From Oscillospiraceae bacterium (GTDB taxonomy: Bacteria > Bacillota_A > Clostridia > Oscillospirales > Oscillospiraceae), in contig JAFYCC010000005.1 of assembly GCA_017539885.1 (NCBI GenBank), positions 1 to 11,232 on the forward strand: a DNA stretch of 11,232 bases. The letters run 5' to 3'. Both the position numbers and the translations under genes were made by a program. Shown piece after piece: positions 5,249 through 11,232 of the stretch. The notes under the pieces are model-generated. The model saw only the letters and a list, made by a program, of their open reading frames with translations, had not been told where the DNA came from and ran no database searches. Each line of letters begins with the position of its first letter. The stretch's first letter is position 1.

Positions 5249-5995
5249 GTGCAGATTCGGGAGTACGGTCAGCCGCAGAGGGAAACCGTCGTATTGCTGC
5301 ACGGCGGCGGACTGTCCTGGTGGAATTACAGGGAGACAGCAGAGCATCTGGAGAACGAGTTCCATGTCGTTCTGCCTGTTCTGGACGGACATGCCGGCAG
5401 CGACTGCTCGTTCACGACCATAGAGGACAACGCCGAGGAGGTCATAGCCTGGATCAATGGACATTGCGGCGGATCCGTGCTGATGATCGGGGGACTTTCG
5501 CTGGGCGCGCAGATTCTTCTGGAGATCCTCTCGGAGGAGCGGGATATCTGCGCGTATGCGTTGGCGGAAAGCGCGGCGGTGATCCCCTCAAGGCTGACGA
5601 ACGCCCTGATCGCGCCGGCCATCGGCGGCAGTTTCGGCATGATTCGGAACAGATCTTTCGCCAGAGCGCAGTTTCAGTCTCTGCACATCAAGCCGGAGCT
5701 GTTTGAGGAATACTACCGCGACACGTGCAGGATCAAAAAGAACGACATGATCGCCTTCCTGAAAGCAAACACATCCTATGCGCTGAAAGATTCGATCCGC
5801 TGCACTTCAGCGGATGTCCATGTGTTTTACGGCGGCAGGGAACGGCGCGAGATCAGGCGTTCCGCCGAGGTCATCGCCGGGACGATTCCTGCCTGCAAAC
5901 TGCACTGCGTGCCCGGTTTCCGGCACGGAGATCTATCCATCAACCATGCGGAACTGTATGCCGAAACGATCCGTCAGATTGCCGGCGGCGCCTGA
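5249..5995 (+). CDS. Alpha/beta-hydrolase fold protein
   Basis: A 248-residue soluble serine hydrolase. Near the N-terminus is the oxyanion-hole strand VVLLHGGGLSWW (about 14-25). The nucleophile elbow is GGLSLGAQ with S84, and the likely catalytic histidine is H226 in GFRHGDLS. The acid is not obvious: the usual spot after VHVFYGGRE has E198 and no clear Asp. The GTG at 5249 is chosen because AGAGGAGG (5234-5241) is 7 nt upstream and the fold begins directly after it. An ATG at 5141 in the same frame would add 36 residues that do not look like this fold. The family covers esterases, peptidases and lactonases, so no substrate is claimed. A 9-bp G+C-rich hairpin with one bulge (5985-6006) spans the stop codon; the histidine kinase gene starts 160 bp further on. 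Confidence 0.8.
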   Translation: MQIREYGQPQRETVVLLHGGGLSWWNYRETAEHLENEFHVVLPVLDGHAGSDCSFTTIEDNAEEVIAWINGHCGGSVLMIGGLSLGAQILLEILSEERDICAYALAESAAVIPSRLTNALIAPAIGGSFGMIRNRSFARAQFQSLHIKPELFEEYYRDTCRIKKNDMIAFLKANTSYALKDSIRCTSADVHVFYGGRERREIRRSAEVIAGTIPACKLHCVPGFRHGDLSINHAELYAETIRQIAGGA

Positions 5996-6063
5996 CAGGA
6001 CGCCGCAGCAGACAAGGGACGCACGGAAATCGGCAATCCCTGGTGAAACAGCCTGCTGGCTAC

Positions 6064-6092
6064 TGGAAATAAAAGGCGCGCCGTGGTAAGAT
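6064..6092 (+). promoter_or_regulatory. Possible promoter for the histidine kinase gene
   Basis: TGGAAA (6064-6069), a 17-bp spacer ending in TGG, and TAAGAT (6087-6092) form a weak -35 with a fair extended -10. It would give a leader of about 55 nt before the ATG at 6156. Read-through from the hydrolase gene is also possible. Confidence 0.35.
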
Positions 6093-6155
6093 GATTCTAT
6101 CGGACGCGCAACATGCGTACGGTCTGTATCCCGCAAACGACGAGAGAGGAAGAAT

Positions 6156-8462
6156 ATGACGTATTCGATCATCGGCATACTTGCGGCGGTACTTCTGCTG
6201 ATCGTCAACCGAGACGTCCTGTGGCCGAACAGGAAACTGACGGCGACGCAGCGGAACTACCGGCTGTTCCTTTACGGCGTGATGGCCTACTATGTGACCG
6301 ATCTGCTGTGGGGTATTCTGGAGGCGAAGGGCTGGATTCCGGCACTCTACGCCGATACAGTAGTGTACTTCGCCGCGATGGCTGCGGCTGTCATGCTGTG
6401 GACGCAGTACGTCATCTCCTATCTGAAGGGCGGCAGCGTCGTGGAGAAGATCCTGCATCTCACCGGCCGGATCTTCTTCATTCTTGAGATCGTCGCGATC
6501 CTCGTCAACTTTTTCTACCCGATCCTGTTCCGGTTCGATGACGGCGGCAGCTATCACGCGGGGCCTGCCCGCTACGCGACGCTGATGGTCCAGATACTGA
6601 TGTTCCTGCTTACCGCGGTGTACACGCTGCGGATAACCGTTCGATCCGAGGGCAGCGTCAAACTGCGGCACCTGACGGTCGGTCTGTTCGGCGTCGCCAT
6701 GATCGCGCTGATCACGCTACAGGTTTTCTATCCGCTGATGCCGTTCTATGCGATGGGATACATGCTCGGCACGAGCGTGCTGCACAGCTTCGTGCTGGAG
6801 GATGAGAAGGAGGAGTACCGCAGAGAACTAGAGCGTTCGTTCGAGCGGGAGCACAAACAGAAGGAAGAGCTCGCCGAGAGCAGGGAGGCGCTGCGTGACG
6901 CGCTGGTAGCAGCGGAGCACGCCAATCAGGCGAAAACGGCCTTTCTGTCCAATATGAGCCATGAAATCCGAACGCCCATGAACGCGATCATCGGGCTGAA
7001 CAACATCGCCATGAACGATCCGACGGCCAGTGACAGGATCAAGGAGTATCTGGGAAAGATGGGCGCGTCCGCGCAGCATCTGCTGGGGATCATCAACGAC
7101 ATCCTGGACATGAGCCGCATCGAGTCTGGACGTATGACGATAAAGAAGGAGGAGTTTTCCTTCTCCAAGGCGCTGGAGCAGGTCAACACCATCATCGGCG
7201 GACAGTGCCGGGACAAGGGCCTGCACTACGACTGCCAGCTCAAGGGCAAAATAGACGATTATTACGTCGGCGACGCCATGAAGCTCAAGCAGGTAATGAT
7301 CAATATCCTCGGCAACGCAGTGAAATTCACTCCCGAAGGGGGTTCCGTGAGTTTCCTCATAGAGGAAGGAACGAGGTATGACCGGAAGGCGACGCTGAAA
7401 ATGCGCGTCAGCGACACCGGCATCGGAATGAGCAGAGAGTATCTGCCCCATGTTTTCGACGCATTCAGCCAGGAGGATTCCACATCCACAAGCCGCTACG
7501 GTAGCACCGGACTGGGCATGCCGATCACCAAAAGCATCGTGGAACTGATGAACGGTCAGATCGAGGTGGAGAGCGAGAAGGGCGTAGGCACCACCTTTAC
7601 CGTGACAGTGACGCTTGGCGAATCGGACAGGAAAAGCATCGAGACCGCGGACGTTGGACCAGCTCCGCACGAGATGAGCGTGCTTGTGATCGATGACGAC
7701 CCGATCGCACTCGAACACGCGGAAATCGTTCTCGGACAGGTCGGCGTGCGCTGCGAGACCGCGGAGTCCGGCTGGGAGGGCGTGGACAAGGTCAGGATCC
7801 GCCATGGCAGAAGAGAGGACTTCAATCTGATCCTGATCGACTGGCGCATGCCGGAAATGGACGGCGTCGAGACGACCCGTCAGATACGTGCTGTCGTCGG
7901 CAGCGAGACGCCGATCATCATCCTCACGGCTTTCAACTGGGATGACATAGCCGACGAAGCCAGAGCGGCGGGCGTGGATACTTTCGCCTCAAAGCCGCTG
8001 TTCGCAGGCAGCGTGCTCGAGGTGTTTCGCGAGGCGTTCCGGCGCAAGAACGAAAGCCTTTCGCAGTCCGCTGCAGAGCTCAAAGGCCGCCGCGTCCTGC
8101 TGGCGGAGGACGTGTCCGTCAATGCGGAGATCATGATGATGGTTCTGGAAATGCAGGAAATAGAGGCGGATCTCGCGGAGAACGGACGTATCGCCGTAGA
8201 GATGTTCTCAAGTCGCGAGCCGTGGTATTACGACGCGATCCTGATGGACATGCGGATGCCGGAAATGGACGGACTTGAGGCAACCAGGGCGATCCGGGCA
8301 ATGGACAGGCCGGACGCGGCTTCAGTCCCCATCATCGCCCTGACGGCCAACGCTTTCGACGAGGACGTCCAGCGCAGCATGCAGGCCGGGCTCAACGCGC
8401 ATCTGTCAAAACCGGTTGAGCCGGACGTCCTGTTCGAGACGCTAAGGAGTCTCATCAAATGA
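6156..8462 (+). CDS. Membrane-bound hybrid sensor histidine kinase with two receiver domains
   Basis: A 768-residue protein. Residues 1-215 hold six to seven hydrophobic segments (about 3-18, 36-55, 65-90, 103-125, 140-162, 172-192, 195-213) and no large outside loop, so the sensor probably lies in the membrane. A charged coiled-coil linker follows (215-258). The kinase core has SHEIRTP with phospho-acceptor H269, the N box NILGNAVKFTP (N383, N387), G1 DTGIGM (420-425), the F box and G2 GSTGLGM (449-455). Receiver 1 (about 507-630) has D513-D515, phospho-acceptor D562, T591 and K613. Receiver 2 (about 646-768) has E651-D652, D698, T730 and K752. All key residues are present. There is no HPt or DNA-binding output domain, so a partner elsewhere is needed. 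The ATG at 6156 follows GAGAGGAAG by 3 nt. The MATE gene lies just downstream with no terminator seen. Confidence 0.92.
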   Translation: MTYSIIGILAAVLLLIVNRDVLWPNRKLTATQRNYRLFLYGVMAYYVTDLLWGILEAKGWIPALYADTVVYFAAMAAAVMLWTQYVISYLKGGSVVEKILHLTGRIFFILEIVAILVNFFYPILFRFDDGGSYHAGPARYATLMVQILMFLLTAVYTLRITVRSEGSVKLRHLTVGLFGVAMIALITLQVFYPLMPFYAMGYMLGTSVLHSFVLEDEKEEYRRELERSFEREHKQKEELAESREALRDALVAAEHANQAKTAFLSNMSHEIRTPMNAIIGLNNIAMNDPTASDRIKEYLGKMGASAQHLLGIINDILDMSRIESGRMTIKKEEFSFSKALEQVNTIIGGQCRDKGLHYDCQLKGKIDDYYVGDAMKLKQVMINILGNAVKFTPEGGSVSFLIEEGTRYDRKATLKMRVSDTGIGMSREYLPHVFDAFSQEDSTSTSRYGSTGLGMPITKSIVELMNGQIEVESEKGVGTTFTVTVTLGESDRKSIETADVGPAPHEMSVLVIDDDPIALEHAEIVLGQVGVRCETAESGWEGVDKVRIRHGRREDFNLILIDWRMPEMDGVETTRQIRAVVGSETPIIILTAFNWDDIADEARAAGVDTFASKPLFAGSVLEVFREAFRRKNESLSQSAAELKGRRVLLAEDVSVNAEIMMMVLEMQEIEADLAENGRIAVEMFSSREPWYYDAILMDMRMPEMDGLEATRAIRAMDRPDAASVPIIALTANAFDEDVQRSMQAGLNAHLSKPVEPDVLFETLRSLIK

Positions 8463-8579
8463 TCGGATCAACGCCGAGACCGGCGCGAAAGGAAGTGAGA
8501 ATCTACGGCAAAGTCTGAAAAAGACCGGCTGGAAGAGGGGCACGGCCTGAGTGCGGAGAAAAACGCGCTGTTTAAGACG

Positions 8580-9905
8580 ATGCGCCCGGTAAAGGCGCTG
8601 GCGATCATGGCGCTGCCCACGATCGCCAGTCAGATGATCCTGCTGCTGTACAATCTCGCGGATACCTGGTTCATCGGCCGCACAAACGATCCCTATATGA
8701 TGGGCGCGTCATCGCTGGCACTGACGGTCTATTTGTTCGAGGCGGCAATCTCAAACGTGTTCGGCGTGGGCGGCGGGAGCCTGATGATGCGGCTGATCGG
8801 AGAGAAGAAGCCGGAGGAAGCGCGGCGCGTTGCCGCCTACAGCGTCGCGGCGGCTGCGCTTTGCGCGCTGGCGTTTTCGCTGCTGTCGCTACTGTTTCTG
8901 GAGCCTCTGCTGCGGCTGCTCGGCGCGAGCGATAACACGCTGCGCTACGGAAAGCAGTACGTTCTGACGACTACCGTCATAGGCGGCGTGCCGACGGTAC
9001 TGTCCATGTGTATGCCGCAGATGATCCGCAATGCGGGCTATTCCAGAGAGGCTGGCATCGGCGTCGCGATCGGCAGCCTGCTCAACGTGCTGCTCGATCC
9101 GCTTTTCATGTTCGTTCTGCTTCCGAAGGGCAGCGAAGTGCTTGGCGCGGGTATCGCGACCATGCTCTCCAATTTTATCTCGCTGGGCTATTTCCTCGCA
9201 ATCTATCACCGGCTGCGTGACAAGACGGTACTGACGATCCCGCGGGGCCTGTGCAGACTCGACGGCGCGGCGCGAAAGGCCCTGTACTCCGTCGGGATCC
9301 CGGCAGCGGTCAGCGTCTTCCTTTTTGACATCGTCACAATCGTCATCAACCGGCTGACCGCAGGCTACGGAGACATAGCGCTTGCCGCTATGGGCATCAT
9401 TCTTAAACTCGAGCGCATCCCGATCTATGTCGGACTCGGCGTCTGCCTGGGCATGGTGCCGCTTGTGGCGTACAATTACGGTTCCGGAGACCATGTCCGA
9501 ATGCGGCAGTTCAGCAGACTCTCCAGAAACGCGATCCTGATTTTCGCCTGCGTGTGCACGGTATTCTTCAGGCTTTTCGCGCGGCCGATCGTAGCGGCGT
9601 TTATTGCAGAGGAGGCAACGATCGAGCAGGGCGTCGCGTTCCTGTGCGGCCGCTGTTTCTCGCTGCCGTTCATGATGGTCGGCTACCACATCGTCAACTA
9701 TATGAACGCCGTGGGAAAGGGAAAGATCTCATTTCTGCTCGCGATGCTGCGCCACATCGCGCTGATCGTGCCTGTCGCGCTCGTCATGAACGCGTTCTGG
9801 GGTCTGACCGGCCTCATCTGGGCGCAGCTTGTCGCGGATGTGCTCAATGCAGTGATCGCCTTGCTGATCTACCGGCATGTGGATGCCGGGCTCGACGGGA
9901 AATAA
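8580..9905 (+). CDS. MATE-family multidrug efflux transporter
   Basis: A 441-residue integral membrane protein with about 12 hydrophobic helices in two related halves, typical of MATE exporters, which expel cationic drugs or metabolites in exchange for Na+ or H+. The start of the family domain is clear (ALPTIASQMILLLYNLADTWFIGRTND, in the first 36 residues), and helix 7 of the second half begins near SVGIPAAVSVFLF. The ATG at 8580 is the first normal start in frame, but it has no ribosome binding site and leaves only about ten residues before helix 1. The frame is open upstream to 8499 and reads like a MATE N-terminus (AKSEKDRLEEG...SAEKNALFKT), with GAAAGGAAG before an in-frame ACG at 8505. 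The true start may therefore be non-AUG at 8505 or CTG 8529/8547. It is probably co-transcribed with the kinase upstream. Substrate unknown. Confidence 0.88.
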   Translation: MRPVKALAIMALPTIASQMILLLYNLADTWFIGRTNDPYMMGASSLALTVYLFEAAISNVFGVGGGSLMMRLIGEKKPEEARRVAAYSVAAAALCALAFSLLSLLFLEPLLRLLGASDNTLRYGKQYVLTTTVIGGVPTVLSMCMPQMIRNAGYSREAGIGVAIGSLLNVLLDPLFMFVLLPKGSEVLGAGIATMLSNFISLGYFLAIYHRLRDKTVLTIPRGLCRLDGAARKALYSVGIPAAVSVFLFDIVTIVINRLTAGYGDIALAAMGIILKLERIPIYVGLGVCLGMVPLVAYNYGSGDHVRMRQFSRLSRNAILIFACVCTVFFRLFARPIVAAFIAEEATIEQGVAFLCGRCFSLPFMMVGYHIVNYMNAVGKGKISFLLAMLRHIALIVPVALVMNAFWGLTGLIWAQLVADVLNAVIALLIYRHVDAGLDGK

Positions 9906-9920
9906 GCGACCGAAAAAGAG

Positions 9921-9948
9921 AAACGCTGCCGGAAATCCGGCAGCGTTT
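9921..9948. terminator. Bidirectional terminator between MATE and corA
   Basis: AAACGCTGCCGGA (9921-9933) and TCCGGCAGCGTTT (9936-9948) form a perfect 13-bp stem with a 2-nt centre. It lies 15 nt after the MATE stop and 8 nt after the corA stop. On the minus strand it is followed by CTCTTTTT, a good T run for corA; on the plus strand only GCTTTCC follows. Confidence 0.8.
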
Positions 9949-9956
9949 GCTTTCCG

Positions 9957-10874
9957 CTACAGCCATTTTTTTCGTTTGAAGAACAGAAGGCATGCCACAA
10001 CGATCAGAACACTTACGGCGATCACGGCGGGGTAGCCGTAGGGCGAGCGCAGTTCGGGCATATAGATGAAATTCATCCCGTACCAGCCGGCGATGAGCGT
10101 CAGCGGCAGGAAAATGGACGTTACGACGGTCAGCACGGTCATGATGCGGTTTTGCTTGAGATCGATCTGTGACTGATACAGATCGCTGAGCTGCATCGTG
10201 TAGTCGCGCAGAGAGGTGACCACATCGTACAGACGCGCCATACGGTTGGAGAACATATGGAAGTAGCGCAGGTTTTCTTCCTTGAAGAAATCGTTCTCGT
10301 TTTCCTCCAGCTCCTGCCCGAGGTCGATGAGCTGCTCATAGTGAACGCGCAGTTCACGCAGATCGCCGCGGACTTCATTGATGTGCTTGAGATATTCGCC
10401 TTCCTCGCCGCTTAGAATGTTCTTTTCAATGAGATCGAGTTCACTCTCATACAGTTCCATCAGGTGCAGATCGTCGTGGACGATCTGTTCGAGAAAATCG
10501 TAGAGAAAGCGCTCCAGACAGGGGAAACGCCAGAGCTTGCTGCGCCGTATCCCGTCGAGGATGCGCTGCACGGCGCCTGTGTCATCGATGAACACGACGC
10601 CGCGCTCATCCAGCGCGAAAGCGAATCTGTGATCATCGGCGGACAGCGCACCGCGGTCTGGTATGGAAAAGGAGCCGGTCAGCGAGTCGTAGTTGACCTC
10701 AACCTTCGTGCTGTGGATCGCGGACGGGTCGAGATCGAGATCGATGCCCATATCGAAACGCTCCCGGTCGCGCGCCCATTCTTCTGTCGTCAGTACGGCG
10801 ACGTACTGAGTCTCTCCGGCGCGCACTGCTTCCGCCGCGCACTCCTCCAATGTGTTCCTGATCAGATAAAACAT
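9957..10874 (-). CDS. CorA-family divalent cation (Mg2+) channel
   Basis: A 305-residue CorA-type channel, which forms pentamers in the inner membrane and passes Mg2+ (or Co2+/Ni2+). The N-terminal domain is acidic and soluble, and a long helical stretch (about 125-240), rich in E, L and R, is the stalk. Two membrane helices close the protein (about 245-264 and 282-300). The signature YGMNF sits at the end of the first helix (G266, M267, N268), followed by a short acidic loop (MPEL) and a basic tail (KRKKWL). The ATG at 10874 is chosen for its GAGAGG about 8 nt upstream. An in-frame ATG 28 codons earlier (10958) lies inside the left end of an insertion sequence and is rejected. The gene converges on MATE. 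I see no clear promoter between the start and the IS end. Confidence 0.9.
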   Translation of the reverse strand: MFYLIRNTLEECAAEAVRAGETQYVAVLTTEEWARDRERFDMGIDLDLDPSAIHSTKVEVNYDSLTGSFSIPDRGALSADDHRFAFALDERGVVFIDDTGAVQRILDGIRRSKLWRFPCLERFLYDFLEQIVHDDLHLMELYESELDLIEKNILSGEEGEYLKHINEVRGDLRELRVHYEQLIDLGQELEENENDFFKEENLRYFHMFSNRMARLYDVVTSLRDYTMQLSDLYQSQIDLKQNRIMTVLTVVTSIFLPLTLIAGWYGMNFIYMPELRSPYGYPAVIAVSVLIVVACLLFFKRKKWL

Positions 10875-10943
10875 AGTAAGCCTCTCAAAACAAGCGATTG
10901 GATCCGTTACCAAATGTGCCGTAAAGCCTCTGCCTTTAGACAT

Positions 10944-10970
10944 GGGGATATAAGGCACACCTTATTCCCC
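10944..10970 (+). repeat. IS left-end hairpin with a single bulged T
   Basis: GGGGATATAAGG (10944-10955) pairs with CCTTATTCCCC (10960-10970) across the loop CACA. All 11 pairs are perfect and only T10949 is left out of the stem. TnpA enzymes of the IS608 type recognise such hairpins in single-stranded DNA through an unpaired T, so this is very probably the TnpA binding site. Confidence 0.75.
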
Positions 10971-10984
10971 CGTCATTTAACAGG

Positions 10985-11021
10985 GCAAGTTCTTGCAATA
11001 GATTCGAAAATGTAGTATAAT
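10985..11021 (+). promoter_or_regulatory. tnpA promoter with near-consensus boxes, 6 nt from the ATG
   Basis: TTGCAA (10993-10998) and a perfect TATAAT (11016-11021) are 17 bp apart. Only six bases separate the -10 box from the ATG at 11028, so transcription should start at or next to the start codon and give a leaderless mRNA. A perfect palindrome GCAAGTTCTTGC (10985-10996) overlaps the -35 box. Confidence 0.75.
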
Positions 11022-11027
11022 GTGCTT

Positions 11028-11232
11028 ATGGAATATAAGAGCAATAGAAATGTGGTGTACTCCTGCAAATATCATGTGGTCTGGTGTCCATAATACCGCC
11101 GAAAGGTCTTGGTCAACGGCGTCGATGAACGCTTAAAGGAACTCATAGAGGAAGTATGCTGTGAGAACCGTATCGACGTCATAGAGATGGAAATCATGCC
11201 GGATCACGTGCATTTGCTCATGGAGGTAGACC
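11028..11232 (+). pseudogene. tnpA: IS200/IS605 TnpA (HUH Y1 transposase), 5' part, interrupted by TAA
   Basis: The frame encodes the start of a Y1 transposase that cuts and joins single-stranded IS ends. Residues MEYKSNRNVVYSCKYHVVWCP are followed by TAA at 11091-11093, then the same frame continues YRRKVL and reaches MPDHVHLL with the HUH metal-binding histidines (codons 60 and 62). The family usually has a lysine at the stop position (CPKYRR), so a single A-to-T change (AAA to TAA) explains it. The catalytic tyrosine is beyond the window. There is no Shine-Dalgarno, and the promoter sits directly before the ATG. The copy is therefore probably inactive unless the stop is a sequencing error or is read through. 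Confidence 0.8.

Larger units (their letters stand above)
10924..11232 (+). mobile_element. 5' part of an IS200/IS605-family element (left end and tnpA)
   Basis: The left end holds an eroded inverted repeat (CCTCTGCC/GACATGGG, about 10927-10946) and then the bulged hairpin at 10944-10970. A promoter and the start of tnpA follow. The element continues past the window. The outer boundary is approximate: TTAC at 10907-10910 and the start of the eroded repeat near 10924 are both possible. It lies about 50 bp upstream of corA, divergent from it and in the same orientation as the remnant at 1-141. Confidence 0.75.

Noticed and set aside
6060..6671. Long minus-strand frames opposite the kinase, exonuclease and MATE genes
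   Set aside because: They mirror strongly supported genes, lack recognisable domains, and reflect the codon bias of G+C-rich DNA.
10875..10958. 28-residue N-terminal extension of CorA from the ATG at 10958
   Set aside because: It runs through the IS left end, has no ribosome site, and the ATG at 10874 has a good GAGAGG upstream.

Overview
The window looks like chromosomal DNA of a G+C-rich anaerobic member of the Bacillota (Clostridia or a close relative). Support: strong AGGAGG-type ribosome binding sites, several GTG starts, a rubredoxin-fused metallo-hydrolase beside an iron-sulfur-flavoprotein-like reductase, and IS200/IS605-type insertion sequences. No rRNA or tRNA gene is present, so the assignment is an inference from gene content and cannot be narrowed to a genus.

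Layout. 1-141: 3' end of an IS200/IS605 element, with the last codons of tnpB and the right-end hairpin. 142-409: non-coding, with five 20-nt repeats in exact phase (241-340). 410-1027 (-): Nudix hydrolase of CoA-pyrophosphatase type. 1028-1454: gene-poor and A+T-richer at its left, with several hairpins, a possible 36-residue ORF and a good promoter (1272-1300) for the next gene. 1455-2594 (+): M20D-type amidohydrolase; 2763-3308 (+): DEDDh exonuclease. A 21-bp perfect inverted repeat (3345-3391) separates these from a convergent two-gene operon read leftward: metallo-beta-lactamase-fold/rubredoxin fusion (5024-4083), then an Isf-like flavoprotein (4067-3432). The operon diverges from an alpha/beta hydrolase (5249-5995 +), which is followed by a membrane hybrid histidine kinase with two receiver domains (6156-8462 +) and a MATE transporter (8580-9905 +). 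A terminator hairpin (9921-9948) separates MATE from a convergent CorA-type channel (10874-9957 -). Just upstream of corA lies the left end of a second IS200/IS605 element (from about 10924) with a consensus promoter and a tnpA carrying an in-frame stop.

How the genes may work together. Nudix, M20 and exonuclease are scavenging or housekeeping functions with no shared pathway that I can see. The fusion protein and the flavoprotein form the clearest unit: a flavin/Fe-S protein, a rubredoxin and a metallo-hydrolase fold in two adjacent genes recall the parts list of flavodiiron proteins, but the metal motif is HxHxDH, the hydrolase/lactonase form, and not the FDP HxExDH form. The kinase and MATE pump are probably co-transcribed, which would pair a sensor with an efflux pump; no separate response regulator or HPt protein is nearby.

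Special points: unusual start regions in two genes (M20 and MATE), a promoter so close to tnpA that its mRNA should be leaderless, and the phased repeats. I see no CRISPR array or clear defence operon, and nothing that amounts to a certain new system. The MBL-rubredoxin/Isf pair is the best candidate for untested biochemistry.
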